Shown: positions 1-12,101, counted from the first letter of the stretch. The stretch is DNA of 53,139 nucleotides from Phaeoceros laevis (GCA_049999765.1 JBNGIQ010009444.1:71167-124305), one strand, 5' to 3'. Notes: generated from the sequence alone by a model not told the origin. Program-made: numbers and translations.

Positions 1-681
1 CAAGTAACCTTGAAATATAGTTCTCTTCTTCATTAATATAAATATATAAAAGATAAGTTATTGTTCACATATTTTTTATTTAAAAAGCTTAGCTTCTGAG
101 GTTACACATCAAATTGCCTTAAGATTATTCAATGTATGCTTTAACGTAAGTGTTTTTTGTGTTATTTGTTCCATTGAATTTTGTGACTTTATATTATACA
201 CATTTGGTGTTACAATTTGTAACTAGGCATGAATAGTTTTTTAACCTAAGCTTACAGTTTGAGAACTTGATTGTTTTTTATGAGTAATCCTAAAACACAC
301 AAATGCTCAATGTTTAAGACACTATGATTGTGCCATCCAAGCAGCATTATGTGTGAATGATTCTAAAACATGTATATATATACATGTTTAGAGCCCGCGC
401 GCGCCCGGGGCCTACACTAGTATTTACTAAATATATTTTGCCAGCATTGCGCTGGGCTAGTCTAGGATATTCAAGCTTTTGGCTGCTACACGTAAAAGAG
501 CACCCCGCGCCCTGGGTAGAGCCCTTTCGCATTAGGACGGTTTGTTGCATAGCGCAAATCTCAACAGCCACTCCAATGTCTTTAAATTAGTGATAACACA
601 CAATGAGATATGAGACCCAAAGTAGCCGCACAGTTGACAGCTTGTACTCTCCTAAAAAATGGCACGAGCCCAAGGTCTAAC

Positions 682-3600
682 TTACCTCCCAGCCCGCTGA
701 TCCCCAGCACCCACTTCCTCCCGTGACAATACTTTGCCAGTGAAATGGCCAGCTGCCACAGTGGGTGGTGGGCAAACAATCCCTGTGCGAGCAGGAGAGA
801 AAACCAGAGGCAAGTACTCGTCCGTGTCACAAGCGAAGCGCGAATTACGAAAATGATCTTCGAGTGCAGCACGCCCCTACATCGACGACCATCATGCCAC
901 TCATGGTCAGATTCTTAAGTACAAAACAGCCTATGCCTGGCAGGATGCAGCACCACAGTGGAGAACCTTGGCTCTACCTGCACACGTGCATAAGTGACTT
1001 GACACACTTTGCGAGAATTGAAAGCCAGCCACTGTTGGGCATGGAAGGCCTTGTACAACCTCAAAGTGGCCTGCACTGTCGTCATGTTGACAAATGCATA
1101 TCCCAGGTTACACTTATTCCTGCGTTCCACATAAATCTGTCAGCAGTTATGAGCTCTACGGCAGTTCGTTCTCCAAAGGCCACAAATACTGAGACTCACT
1201 TGAAATCAATTGGCAGATATACGAAGTCATATGCAGAATCCGGCTCAGTCAGACTCGACTTCTGACTGTTGCAGCACTTGCAGTGCTCATCCAGCAGGTT
1301 CAGCAGCATGGACTGGCTGTACACACCACAAGACACCAACCTTTGCACATTACATAACAAGTCAGAGTAGGTCAACGTGTAACCCACCATAGCTTATATT
1401 CCCTCTCAAATACCAGCAGACAAACAAACAGCTAGCAAGGCAGTTCAGCACCATTCAGAACCCGCGCCCTTCAAGCACCACAACCAGAAATGCTGTGCAA
1501 TTACAAATAAATCCACACTCCAAGATACTGCAAGTACCAATATTTGTTCGGAATGTTCTTGATCATCAACGTTGTGCGACAGCTGACACTGGTACTCACA
1601 GCCTCCCCTTCATCAAAAACATACTGGGAATGTGTTGTGTCCCTTAGAGGGCTCTTTGCGCGGCTAATGCCTGCATTTAATCCTGGGATACAATCTCGCA
1701 GACAAGAGCTTGAGTCTCCAAATTTATCTTCACAGGTTACAGTAGGGTTCGCTGCTTGCAGTTTAGGACCTACATTGACCAGTCCTTGCCTCCTTCCTGT
1801 GAGTCCACCTCCTCTGCTCGAACCACAATTAACACTTTTACTAAACACAGAATCACCGCATCCACCATACTGTGGACAACTCCCCCTCGCTCTCCCACCT
1901 CCTCTTCCAAGGGAGTATCGCCTGTTGCTCAGAAGATGTGATCCTGACCTTGAAGCACAGGTCTGAATTGTGGCAGGCGGCTGTAAATAGCTTTGATAAT
2001 GAGCCGGTAGAAGAACCCCAACAGGTGGTGCTGTAACAGCCCCATAGTTTGCCCACATCAGAGGTGGGGTTCCTGACGCTGATGGCGAAGGAGCAATGCA
2101 TCCATTCAGACCCCAACCTGGCAAGTACAGTGGATGCCCCTGAGTAGAGCCATCCAGCCTGCTGTCAACGAGTGGGATAACGTGACTGACTTCATGTGCT
2201 TGAGCAGGGCCATGGACAGCTCGTTGCTGCCTCCGAGCCTGACCCCCTGGCCTGCTAAACTCTATCTTTACTCTCTTGCCACCTATTTCCTGACCATCCA
2301 GAGAGTTCAGTGCACGAGCAGCATCACGGATATCGAAGAACTCTACAAACTTGTGCTGCTTTTTAGCTGGTGTCTCGCGAAGCTCCTTCACAGCACCTGA
2401 AGATATCAACATACGTGGATAACAGAACTAGACATCAAAACACAATGTAGCAAAGAGTAATCCCATGGGATGAGTCAATAAGACTAGCACGGGAAATGGT
2501 AGCAAAACATAAAGCACCTGGAAGCACCCAGAACTCCTAACAATCAAATGCATCCACCCCGCCAGCCCAGAGGTTAAAGAGACCTCACCATAAACCTCAA
2601 ATGCTTGTCGTAGATTCTCCAAGGACATTTCAGCATCCAGATTGAAAACCACTAAAGTGCCCTGATTCATGCTATCAGTGCTTGCTAGCATCGCCGCCGG
2701 AGAAGTATACTGAGCCCAAACAGCTCTTCCACCTACCATCCCTCTGTGATGTTGATCACTGCCCACTTCGTCACCAGTTAGGTAACTAAAGCCATCATAC
2801 TCAAACTCAGCATTCAACAGATGGGGCGAAGAACTGAGTCCATGCTGCTTCTGCAGAAGCTGGAAGCGCTGCTGCATACGTTGCTGCTGCATCAGATGTT
2901 GATGCTGAACATCACGAAGAGCTTCCTTGGCATCCCGCAAGTCGTAGTACTGCACACAGACAAGTCCCTCAGATCTTCGGTCCAGCGCTAAAGCCCGGAC
3001 ATTTCCCCAGTTCTCCAAGGTTTGCCTTAGCTGAGGCTCTGAAAGTTCAGTAGGTATCCCACTGAGCAAGAGAGCTCTAGAAACGTGTTCTCTGCCTGTA
3101 AGAGGGGGAGGTATGGCTGATGGCACAGAGGGTCCAGGGGCAGCCATGCCGAGAGGAAGAAAGGCGGCAGGCATGCCCTGGTGGGCTATACCAAAAGGTT
3201 GAAGGCCTGCATGCTGTTGCGGTAGTGGCTGGGGACCCATCGCAGGCCCCAAAGACCCGCATCCTGCCGGAAACTGACCTCTCTCACCTTGCAAAGTCAT
3301 CGGCTGCCCTTCCCAGGGTGTGGGGGATACAGGCAAAGGACCATATTCTATAGGTGCCCCATTAGGAAAGATAGGTAGTACAGGAGCCCCACCAATTTCT
3401 GCTCTGTAAATAAGTGGCGTGAGCTCCAGACCCGGCACATAATTCATGCAACTCTCAAGAGGATAAGGACATGCAATTGAGAGCCTCCCAGGAGGCAGGA
3501 CGGGAGAGGGACAGGGAGAAGGGGAAGGTGTAAATTCTCTTGCGTTTGGATCTAAAACCACCTGCTTACACGCATGAGGGGAGTTTGCCAGAGATACTGG

Positions 3601-4257
3601 AAGGACAACCGGGTGGCCAGGGACGTCAGCATCCGCGGTCTGTTGAAAAGCAAATTCTACTTCCACGCTCGCAGCCGGCAGCCTCAAAGCTGGGGGCCGG
3701 TACTCCCTATCAGCTAAAGGAGCTCGCTTGATGTCAATTTGAACTAGGTTCTGACCGTGCGAAGGGCACAATCTTGACTCTTCTCCATGCATGCTACACT
3801 CCTCATCCTTCGACCCTACCTTATGAAGATGGTTAGTAGGCGTTCCAGTTCGGAAATCTTCTAGCGCCACGAAACCGTCACTACCACAAGAACCATCTTC
3901 ATGGTCACCCACCCAAGCTCCCTGCTCCTTGTCTGACATACTGTCGAAGTGACCAACTTTCTTCGCAGCCGGGAGGTTAAACACCTCAGGACCCCCAATA
4001 CCGCCGTTCAGCTCACTCATCTCGATAGATGATGAGGCAAATGCTCCGTTGATAGTGACTTTGCTCTCTCCCGTTTCGCCAGGCCTCTCCGGAGCCAAGC
4101 TGCTCCTTACATTCGCTCCTGGTTGACCACCGAGAAGCCCCTTTCTGAGCATACTAGCATAGCCGCCACCCGGCTTACTACTGGTAGAGTGTTCTCCGGT
4201 CTCCAAGGCACCGACCACATGAACCTCACCACCAATCTCGATCTTCTTCGCACCCAT
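682..4257 (-). CDS. Mei2-like RNA-binding protein (AML/TE1 family), five exons
   Basis: Mei2-like proteins are nuclear RNA-binding regulators of meiosis and meristem development. A consistent model is five exons on the minus strand: 4257-2589, 2396-1538, 1316-1200, 1119-978 and 876-682. All junctions are GT-AG and in phase, giving 993 residues, a normal length for the family. A long low-complexity N-terminus is followed by RRM1 at about residues 392-450, RRM2 at about 528-605 (split by intron 1) and, near the C-terminus (about 829-915), the family-defining third RRM. RRM3 carries the diagnostic MIKNIPNKY motif, then GYAFVN, then HFRNSRF and [11 protein letters not shown]. The start is the first ATG of the long open frame. 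The stop at 682 overlaps an AGGTAAG that could also be a splice donor, so a further short 3' exon is possible. No stop or frameshift was seen, so this looks like a functional host gene. Confidence 0.92.
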
Positions 4258-5160
4258 GCTTCCGCAACTACTTATCGTTGAGGAGCAGCAATAAATCGCG
4301 AACTCCGGATCAGCAGATCACATATCGGGCTTCGGGTAGTGGTGATGACCTCGAAAACTTTAAGCTTCAGGACGACAAGGACAAGCTCCAAAAAGCCAGC
4401 AGCGCAAGGCCCCAGAAACAGAGCTACAAGCATCCCTAATGGAAGACCCCCCCCCCCCAATCAGGTGGTAGCAGCTCGCTTCGGAGTGACCATTAGGAAT
4501 ACCCGGGGATACGACAGTTGGCTGAGACCAGACACTCGTACTTGCTGTCGGAAAGTGTAAGCTGTTCCCGAGGAAAGTCAGGACGACATGCAGTAGCAGG
4601 ACCCCAAGCCGTTATGTCCGAGCAGCAAGGCGAGCATGCAGCGCGGAGCGGTTGAGATCAACGCCGCTGCCAAAGAAAGCAGCACGAATATACACCGGGA
4701 GCGAAGCGGCGGGAAGAGGAGGGCAAGGCGAGACGCGACTGACGGGACCCTGTCTGTGGCGGGCCTTCAATAACTTCCGCTGCGGCCGTCCTTGTTGTGC
4801 CGGGCCTGGCTGGTTCCGTGGGCCAGGGCCAGAGCGACCGAGATTTGTTGCTCAGAATCATGGCGGCGGCGCCGGGCCTTTGACATTTGTACCATCCTCT
4901 ATTGGCCTGTTCCGCTGCTGGTGTCGGCCCGATTCGGGCCGGGGATATGGCGCGGTCGGACCAGTGCTCGGGAAGGACCTACGAACCGTCCGGTTATTAC
5001 CGCCAAGTATCGAAGTCTCCCGTTTGTAACTTCATCAATCGGCTGCATGTAGGCTTGCGATTTTTAACCGAAAAAACTTACACCTCAAAATGTATTCGTT
5101 TAAAAATCGATAAATTTTTAGCTAACCTGTTTACTAAATTAATTATACTTAAAAACTAGG
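4258..5160. other. Upstream region of the Mei2-like gene
   Basis: This GC-rich, CpG-rich stretch lies immediately 5' of the Mei2-like start codon and should contain its 5' UTR and promoter, inferred only from position. A 12-base C homopolymer lies at 4447-4458. Open frames here lack recognisable motifs and look like chance frames in GC-rich DNA. From about 5050 the sequence becomes AT-rich. No TATA box or other element could be assigned with confidence. Confidence 0.4.
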
Positions 5161-5560
5161 GTGGGGAGTAGTCGCGGGGTGGCTCTATGTGAGCCGTATC
5201 GAGGTTTAGGTCGGAGCCGCTAGTAATTTAGGGTATTTGTCGTGTGGCATCATTTTTGACTTAGTTACTGGAAACGTGTTTCCTCTAGCGAAGAAACGCG
5301 TTTCTTGCGTTTCTGGGTTTCCACGTTTCACGTTTCCAAGTTTTCAGGGGGTTTTCAAAATAATGCCACGAGCTATATAAAAAAACGCGCGAAACGGCAT
5401 AATGTGTGTGTGTGTGTGATTATTTGAGGAGGTTGACACGGTCCCATAGAGAAACGGAAACGCGTTTCTTAAAAAAGGGCCATGAGAGTAAGCCGCGCGA
5501 CCGCAAGGTTTGGGCGATGATGGTTTGGTCCCTATGGCGCGGCCATGGCGCCATCCCTGT
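5161..5560. repeat. Cluster of GAAACGCGTTTC palindromes in non-coding DNA
   Basis: A perfect 16-bp palindrome AAGAAACGCGTTTCTT lies at 5291-5306 and its 12-bp core GAAACGCGTTTC recurs at 5457-5468. A near-palindrome GGAAACGTGTTTCC is at about 5271-5284, and half sites (CACGTTTC, GCGTTTC) fill the interval. A short (TG)n run lies at about 5404-5419. The density suggests the subterminal part of an unrecognised repeat element. No coding region was identified. Confidence 0.5.
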
Positions 5561-5684
5561 AGCTAGGCGTTGGCGCCTCTAACCAGGCCCACGGCGTGCC
5601 TGGTGCACCCTTCCACCAGCAGGGGGGCTTCGCATTCTAGCCGGGAGGGCAGAAGCAAGGGGGAAGCACCCCAATCTTGGGCCC

Positions 5685-5815
5685 AGGCGGTTTTTTTTTT
5701 ATGGCAGGCAGCAACACGGCTGGGCGGCCGCTCCACTAGCAGGCTTGCGGAGCTGATGGCAGGCGGCGGCGCAATGCTAAGAGGCAACGTGGGCGCTGTA
5801 GCACCTGGTCAGCTG
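5685..5815 (+). repeat. Dispersed repeat shared with CACTA-2b (34070-34200, inverted)
   Basis: A T-homopolymer followed by ATGGCAGGCAGC and a GC-rich stretch ending GCTGTAGCACCTGG aligns with the reverse complement of about 34070-34200, which lies inside CACTA-2b. Conceptual translations share the pattern AGGGxMLxGxVxAVAxG. I read this as a fragment of a gene or repeat present in at least two copies; the source is not recognised. Confidence 0.55.
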
Positions 5816-6639
5816 CCAAGTGTTGAAGCAATCAAAATGATTGCGTGCTAAAACAAATTGCATGCTAGATTAGGAGAACAAGGTGTGTTACAATGGACAG
5901 CCTCCAGCTTTAAGTGCAGGCTGGTAGACCGTCACATTGGTCGCGATAATCGCGTTCGTTCACGCGACTACGACTCTTAACTAATTAATCGTTTGCTAAA
6001 CGGTGCGACGGTATGAACCCTAATAGCACGAAACATGCCCTAATGAAACAACGTTCATTACTTCCTTTCTTCACTCCCACTCGCTGAGTGCTAGGTTTTT
6101 TTTTCGTGTTACGCTCCACCACCGCTATGTCTTCCGCTGCGCTTGCCGTGTTCCAAGTGTTGTGGATGCTTGCTACGAGTGCTTGTGCATGCCTGAACNN
6201 NNNNNNNNGAAAGTCTCGCTCTGCCGCCACGCCTGGTGACTGCAGATGTCGGGGTGGAGGCCACACTTCCAACTCCTCCGGCAAGTTTCATGGATGGGCC
6301 GATTCTCGATGCTACGCCACAGCTGCCGCTGGGTTCTCATAAAGAAGCAGTATTGATCAGTCACCACACCTTCGAGCCTCCAGCTACCTATATCTGTGTG
6401 CGAAATGGCATTCGCATGGTTCGCATGAATTCATATCCTAGACGAGCAGACACAATTGTGAGCCATTACGGCAAGTGCTCTGGGATTATGGTTTCCTCTC
6501 CTTCCTTCCTTTGTCCTTGCAGCAAGGGTTTTGATCCAGCTTTGTGTGTTTGCCTTGCAATGTCAGATTGGAAGCTCTGGAGGGAGGTTGGCTACCCGGA
6601 GTTCTACAATTCTAGCGACTCTGAGAGCAATTTCCAGTA
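5816..6639. other. Non-coding stretch with 10-N assembly gap
   Basis: No supportable gene. A 10-N gap occupies 6199-6208. An open frame at 6236-6643 (plus, 135 codons) has no recognisable motif. Around 5945-5970 there is a short CGCGATAATCGCG inverted repeat. Confidence 0.4.
6199..6208. other. Assembly gap (10 N)
   Basis: Ten N; the flanks show no duplicated sequence, unlike the gap at 46428. Confidence 0.99.
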
Positions 6640-7531
6640 TTAGCTAGGGTTAGGAGACTTGGCTCCCACTGTTTCTTGTGTTTCATGTTCTGATTTTCGT
6701 GAACGGATGTGCAGCCGCTCCAAGTGACCTGCATGTGCATCCCTGGGCAGCCCTTTAGTTAGTATATCGGCTGCATTCAAGCTTGTATGCACATATTTCA
6801 GCCCAACTTGAAGATCATCCCGTTCCATTGCTTCCCGGATAAAATGGTATTGTAACTCAATATGCTTGGTCCTGGCATGGAACACGGGGTTCTGAGCTAG
6901 GGCGATCGCGCCCTAGTTATCACATAGCAGCCTGGTTGGCCCTGACTGTGCTTTGTTCATGTCCGTCAAGCATCTCCTGGTCCATATTATTGCAGTAGCA
7001 GCTCCTGTTAGTGTTTTGTATTCAGCTTCCATTGAGCTAAGTTCTACTGTTTGTTGTTTCTTTGACAGCCACCATATTGGCCCATTGGCCAGGGTCGGGA
7101 TATGCCCAGATACTGAACGCCTTGTGTCCACATCGGCAGACCAATCAGAATCGCAAAACGCTAACAGTTCTAAGCCTTTTTTCATTCCGGTATAGCAGAT
7201 TCCATGAGTGCTTGTACCTTGCAGGTATCTAAAGATATGTTTGACACAAGCCCAATGTGCCAGCCCATAGCAGTCCAGGTACTGTGATACATAGCTGACT
7301 GAGAATGATATGTTGGGCCTACTCCAATTTACTAAAAATATCAAGGTACCAACGGCCTCCCTATATGGTATGTGTTCCACCTCCTTCTTTTCTTGTTCAG
7401 TAACGAAAGACATTGACTTAGACAATTTTACCCCGGAGGCAAGAGGGGTAGCACACAGATGTGCATCCTGCATGTTAAATTTGACTAAGTTGTCAACAAG
7501 GTCTCCATTGAAATGGCGTTATTCTAAATGA
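6640..7531 (-). pseudogene. Copia pol remnant: end of reverse transcriptase and RNase H
   Basis: The minus strand encodes the C-terminal part of a Ty1/Copia polyprotein. It starts in the segment after the reverse transcriptase palm (HLCATPL, then YREAVGTLIFL), continues through RNase H (FCDSDWSAD, LSSMEAEYK, LLCDN) and ends at the usual HARTKHIE...ADILTKGLP tail. A TAG at 6913-6915 replaces the Gln that normally follows CDN. The upstream part of pol, gag and both LTRs are missing. It is a dead fragment and resembles the RNase H of Copia C more than that of D. Confidence 0.88.
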
Positions 7532-7692
7532 AGTAGCGACGAGGAGCATATACAACCCCAGGCGGTCAATTTTGAACAACCAAAGATGTTAAAAATGCCA
7601 CATTTTATGTTAACTTGTAGTTGGTACGGTGGTCGATGCGACCTACTTTGTTAATTTTTGTTGTTTTCGAGTTACGGCACGTAAAAACTGTT

Positions 7693-8092
7693 TCATTTCA
7701 CATTGGATAACAAATAAAGCCCGTTTTTGGCCGAAAAAGGGCCAAAAAGGCACTGGATAGCCGGTGCCTTTGCAGCAGCAAAAACCCAAAAGCGCACCTG
7801 TGCCTGTCCTGTTCGGTTCGGAAGTGCACGTGCTGTGAAAAATGCAAGGGGCCGTGCTCCCGCCGGAGGTTCAGTGCTCGTCGATGCATGTCCGCCTGCG
7901 TTGCAACCTGCAAGCATTCAAGATGGTTCAAACTCCGAGCCACAAGCAAAAACCAAAGCCCTTCAACCTGGAACCCACACATACCTGCTGCGTAGCCTTC
8001 CACTATGGGTGAGATTACAACCCGTCGCACGGGGAAGTTCCGAATTCTTGGGGACCTTGGGTTTGGCTCCTCTCCCGACAAGAGCCCTGGAA
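7693..8092 (-). pseudogene. 3' part of an ORF split from 36811-37408
   Basis: On the minus strand an open frame starts at the CACTA-2a boundary (8092), runs about 37 codons to a good splice donor (G|GTATGT near 7980), and can be joined across a short intron to a further open stretch ending at 7693. Its first codon is in frame with the acidic frame that stops at the other CACTA-2a terminus (37408). I therefore read the two as flanks of one insertion site, now 29 kb apart because of a later inversion. Function unknown; low-complexity and proline/arginine-rich. Confidence 0.5.
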
Positions 8093-8425
8093 TACTACTA
8101 AAAATTCTATTATTTAGACACGCACGGTGTCGCACTTTGCGCTAGGGTCGGTTACGGTTTCTCGCGCGGTACCGTACCCAAAGTCGTTACTAAATATGCC
8201 ATACCGGCTACAAAACCTAGCACGGTATCCAAAGTCGTTACTAATTTTGCCATACCGGCTACGAAACTTGCCACACTGGCCTGAGCTCGCTGCCCTGCCC
8301 TGCCCCGGTCGGCGCTTGCCTCTTCACGTGGTTCCATGAGCATGTATATCGACCCGGTGCGCCAGGTGTCACCGCTATCACCAAGCACGGGCGGGCCTGG
8401 CAGGATTCTGCTGAAGTTTGAAGTG
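8093..8425 (+). repeat. Terminal and subterminal repeat of CACTA family 2 (3' type)
   Basis: This is the clearest copy of the family-2 3'-type end outside CACTA-2b. Subterminal direct repeats carry GTCGTTACTAA followed by GCCATACCGGCTAC, about 50 bp apart, the kind of array bound by CACTA-encoded accessory proteins. The first base of the terminus is T instead of C, so this end is probably no longer mobile. Confidence 0.75.
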
Positions 8426-8454
8426 GCGGTGCGGCACTGCTGATTCCCGAGTGA

Positions 8455-8778
8455 GTGATTGAGAGAGAGTGCGTGAAGGAGGGAGACATAGGGTTTTGCA
8501 TCCGCCTGTCTCGGAGCATCGACGCCCTCTATGCCCTATCGCAGAAGAGGGAGGAAGAGGAGCTGGTCGGAGGGGGCGGTGCCGGTGGCGGCCATCCTCC
8601 CCCTTCTCCTGGCCACAACAACAAGGACTTGGACCAGGCCACCATGGCGTTGCTAGCCTCCTCGCTGTCGCGGACCAAGGTGGCCAAGCAGAAGGAGCTG
8701 GTGGAGAGGGCTGCCAGAGCCGTGCAGGAGGGACATGTGGAGGTGCTCAATGCTCAACCTGCTGACTCCAGACCCTAG
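8455..8778 (+). CDS. Unidentified ORF in CACTA-2a, possible captured exon
   Basis: An open frame of 107 codons with a glycine-rich centre and a charged, probably helical C-terminal half (SLSRTKVAKQKELVERAARA). It is preceded by purine-rich DNA like a plant 5' UTR. No family was recognised. Its place just inside the terminal repeat of a gene-capturing element, upstream of a PHO1 fragment, suggests a captured first exon rather than a transposon gene. Confidence 0.3.
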   Translation: MIERECVKEGDIGFCIRLSRSIDALYALSQKREEEELVGGGGAGGGHPPPSPGHNNKDLDQATMALLASSLSRTKVAKQKELVERAARAVQEGHVEVLNAQPADSRP

Positions 8779-9720
8779 AGAGGACGGGAATGCATCAGAA
8801 AACGTCCTCACATGATTTGGCAATAGCGCTATTACCCCCGTGACAGACCGCTGCACCTGGCTGTGCGCATGGAGAGGCTGGAAGTAGTGGAGGAATTGTG
8901 TGCACACACAAAAGGTTCAAGCAACTCTATGCAACTGGCAGAGACAAGGCTGCACTGACAAATGGCTTGGCCGCTCAGCCCAATTTCATTTCGTACCTTC
9001 TCCATCCGTTACACAAGTGTACTGAAAGATCACAGAAAGCACCCTTGCTGATTTCAACCGTTTTTCTATGTGCAGGTCTCTTCTCTGGATGTTCCTTGGC
9101 CCTTTTTATGGCCTACTTGTGCTTGAATTGCCTCCTCAATGTAAATCTGCTGGAGACGAGATATATTATGCAGTCTTCCTCATTTCCAGGTACGATGTTG
9201 AAAACCATGAACAACATATTAGGAGCAATTCTTGCAACAGGCTAGCCACGACCCACGCAAGGTCTGAGGAGTCTAACCTTTGGGTTGATGTGCAGCACTC
9301 TAGCGCTGCTGCTACTGCACCTGTATCTGTATGGCTGCAATGTTTACCTTTGGCAAAGGGTCACTACAAGGGATAAGGCGTTTTACGACGGCGTTGTAAA
9401 AATTTTACGACGGATTTTTACTCCTAAGGAGTAAATGGTCCTAAAATTTTACAATGGCACTGTTAATCGTTGTAAGTGCTACAGTAACACGTAGTAAACA
9501 ATGGTTTTCTTGGCCCGAGGTTAGGGTTCCCATTTTTACAGCCTTGTTACTCCAAATCCGACCTCTGCAGTCCAGAACGGCGGCCGCCGTGGGATGTGTG
9601 ACCAGTTTGCGCCGCTGCCGCCGTCACCGGAACCGTCCAAAACATGGCCATTTAGGGTTCGCCACTCGGAAAATGGCGGGTTGAAGTTTCTGGCGGGTGG
9701 AAATGGCCTGGCCTTCTTCC

Positions 9721-9905
9721 GGCCGTGGAGAAAGCCCTTACTTCCGGGCCGTGGAAAAAGCCCTTACTTCCGGGCCGTGGAAAAAAGCCCTTACTTCCAG
9801 CCGTGGAAAAAAGCCCTTGTTTCACCCTGCTGTTTCCACCCACGGTTTTCACCCACCTATTTCCACCCACGGTTTTCACCCACCTGTTTCCACCCATTGT
9901 TTCTC
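9721..9905. repeat. Subterminal tandem repeats of CACTA-1, left side
   Basis: Two adjacent arrays: a 26-27 bp unit containing GGCCGTGGAAAAAGCCCTT in four copies from 9721, then a 27-bp unit containing TTTCCACCCACGGTTTTCAC in two and a half copies from about 9829. Both units contain GTGG...CCAC pairs and could fold. Confidence 0.85.
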
Positions 9906-10336
9906 TTAGCGATAAGCTTGCATTTGTAGGCGACCGATGTCAGCCCGTAAGTCTTGCATATTTGAAGCGGAGTCAAAATCAAATGGACAAGGCATCACGC
10001 AGCGTACTTAGCGAAGTATGGGAGCACATGCGTACTCTGGGCCCAACGGCACTTGAAGGTCACATTTTCACATACAAGCCGATAGATGCGACCGACACAG
10101 TTACTAAATTGCTGCAAAAAAAATTCCAGGAAAACCATACGATCTCTATAGTGTGTAAGCTACAAAAATTGCCTATTGTACGCTCCCGAAAATGCTGGTG
10201 TAATGCACAGCTTCCAAGCTATGTGCAGAACACGGGCATAAGCTTTCACTGCCAAAAAACACAAGCTTTCACCCGCACTGGAGAAGCTTGCCTAAATATA
10301 TTGTCCCTTTGTGGTGTTCGCCAAAATACCCTGTAG
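9903..10336 (+). CDS. Unidentified ORF inside CACTA-1
   Basis: An open frame continuous with the upstream repeat array but with ordinary composition from about 9903 to the stop at 10336, about 140 codons. Its first half is charged and helical-looking (LKRSQNQMDKASRSVLSEV). No family was recognised and no splice context supports it. It may be a captured exon, a remnant of a transposon accessory protein, or a chance frame. Confidence 0.25.
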
Positions 10337-10544
10337 CGCAGCACCTGACAATGCCACATATGCACATTAAGACCTCCTAGTCACCTTATATGAGCAGATT
10401 GTATGGGAAACATTACGCAAGCAGGCATCGACAGAATGGCATCACTGAACACATTTCCAGACTATGCAGCCATTAAGACATATGACGCTAACGCCTGCTT
10501 GACAAGTTCGCAAAAAAATTACAGTTGTCCGAAGCATTAGCCAC

Positions 10545-12100
10545 TGAGACAACAGCTGACAGCAATCCTTGTAAAAACCAGGGAAATGGTGCATATGACA
10601 ACCTGTGGCTTGAAATTGTAGTCCCCAAGATAACTCAGCAATTGACCTTGCACCTAACCATCTCAAAAGAAAAGTGCATTTATAACACCAGCCAAAATAA
10701 GCCAGAAACTTGGTTGCATACGAGCGGAAACTGACCAAATAGCAAGACCTGTTACAATAGTATACCAGATCAGGATATCGCAAAAAGATTTGAATAGCAA
10801 AGTTCTCCATATATTGCCGCACAGATGGTATAGTGTTTTTCTGCCAAGGACACCCACCCATCACGAGATTAATCAAGATCTTCGACAAATGCACACCACT
10901 GTTAAGCATGTCGAGTTTTACTCACATATAAACAGGTATGGGTCAAAGAGATGACATGGAGGACAATATCATCATCAACAAATCTTGAGAGTATACACAA
11001 CATCTGCCATGCTCGAACTTTTCTGCAATATCGATGTATCTGCATAAACAACAATCACAGCGCAAATTTGTTCATCTCCGATTCAGTACATTGAAAAATA
11101 CAGCAGACCACTTTGCGTATCATGCATGACATGAGCAAGCCTTACTATGCTCTTTTTCTTGTACAGCTCCTTTGATAACCTTGGATCTTCAAGCTATGTA
11201 TATGACCAAGCACTACAGACCGAAGACTTACTTACCGTAGCTTGTAAAAGTGAAAGGAGGAATGTGCGACCAAAGTTGGAAACTGCTGAAACAGCAGCTT
11301 GTTGCAATTGATCCTTGGGTTTCTCTACCATCTCGGCAAACTCATCTACCATGACTGCAACACCAACTCTAACATACATCTCTGAGTCCGTGAAGGCCTG
11401 AAACAATACAGGGAACTTTTAAGTGTCTGGAAGAGGAGCTCCTATAAACCCAGATAGGTCTATCCTGATTGCACAAAGTCAGCCTGGACATTCCAAGATA
11501 TCTGAGCTAAAGCCTTGGTTTTATGGAGAAACTATATCTTTTGGATCAATTTAAAACTTCACCCAACAAAGCGGCATGATTCTCTCGCACCTCTGCAAGC
11601 TCAGGATCAGAGCTTCGAATCAGTGTAAGGTACTCTTTGGCTGCCACTTGGCTAGAGACAAGTTCACCATCCAATTCCTCATCCACATTTTCTGCGATAA
11701 AATGCCGTGGATCAGCAAACCATCCTCTCACAAACTCATCAGAATTAAATCATAACAGGACTGACCTCCTCCATGTAAAGAGAGACAATGGATTTCAGGG
11801 ATGTAGTATATCACAGTAGCTGGAAATCGAAACCACAACCCATTCACATGCAATTGGTCAAACGCATTATCCGTGGACTCCGTTTGCCTCCTCAAACAGC
11901 CTGCCCAAAAGCTGAACTTGAGTATTAGGAATGTGACATTGGTATGCAAAAGGTCCGCCGGGGATAGATTGTGTGATTGGAGACAAGCAGCTTGCAGTAG
12001 GTAATTCTTTAAGCAACATACCCATTTGAGAGGTCGAATGTCTGCAGAATCAACTGCACTGTGCATGGCCACATCCTTAAAGAATGCTGGGTGCAACACT
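10545..12100 (-). pseudogene. TRM3/TARBP1-like SpoU rRNA/tRNA methyltransferase fragment
   Basis: TRM3-type proteins methylate the 2'-OH of a guanosine in tRNA with a C-terminal SpoU domain preceded by a long helical-repeat region. Minus-strand pieces match the middle helical region in the right order: about 12100-12022 (HPAFFKDVAMH, IRPLKW), 11905-11768 (LHVNGLWFR, IPEIHCLSLHG), 11731-11555 (RSSDPELAEV), 11401-11235 (AFTDSEMYVRVGVAV), 10918-10765 (PSVRQYMENFAIQIFLRYP) and 10656-10545 (YLGDYNFKPQ). Introns with GT-AG ends separate them, so a genomic segment was captured. The start, the SpoU knot and at least one internal exon are absent. Assignment rests on remembered family sequence. Confidence 0.75.
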
Positions 12101-12101
12101 A

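Noticed and set aside
4652-5052. GC-rich open frames upstream of the Mei2-like gene
   Set aside because: Several overlapping frames in both directions, arginine/glycine-rich, no motifs; expected by chance in GC-rich DNA.
6655-6672. Polypurine-like CTCCCACT next to the Copia remnant as an LTR boundary
   Set aside because: No LTR-like sequence or second copy follows, so no boundary can be claimed.
9652-9897. Repeat-derived frame MGGNRWVKTVGGNRWVKT and similar
   Set aside because: Product of 26-27 bp tandem repeats, not a gene.
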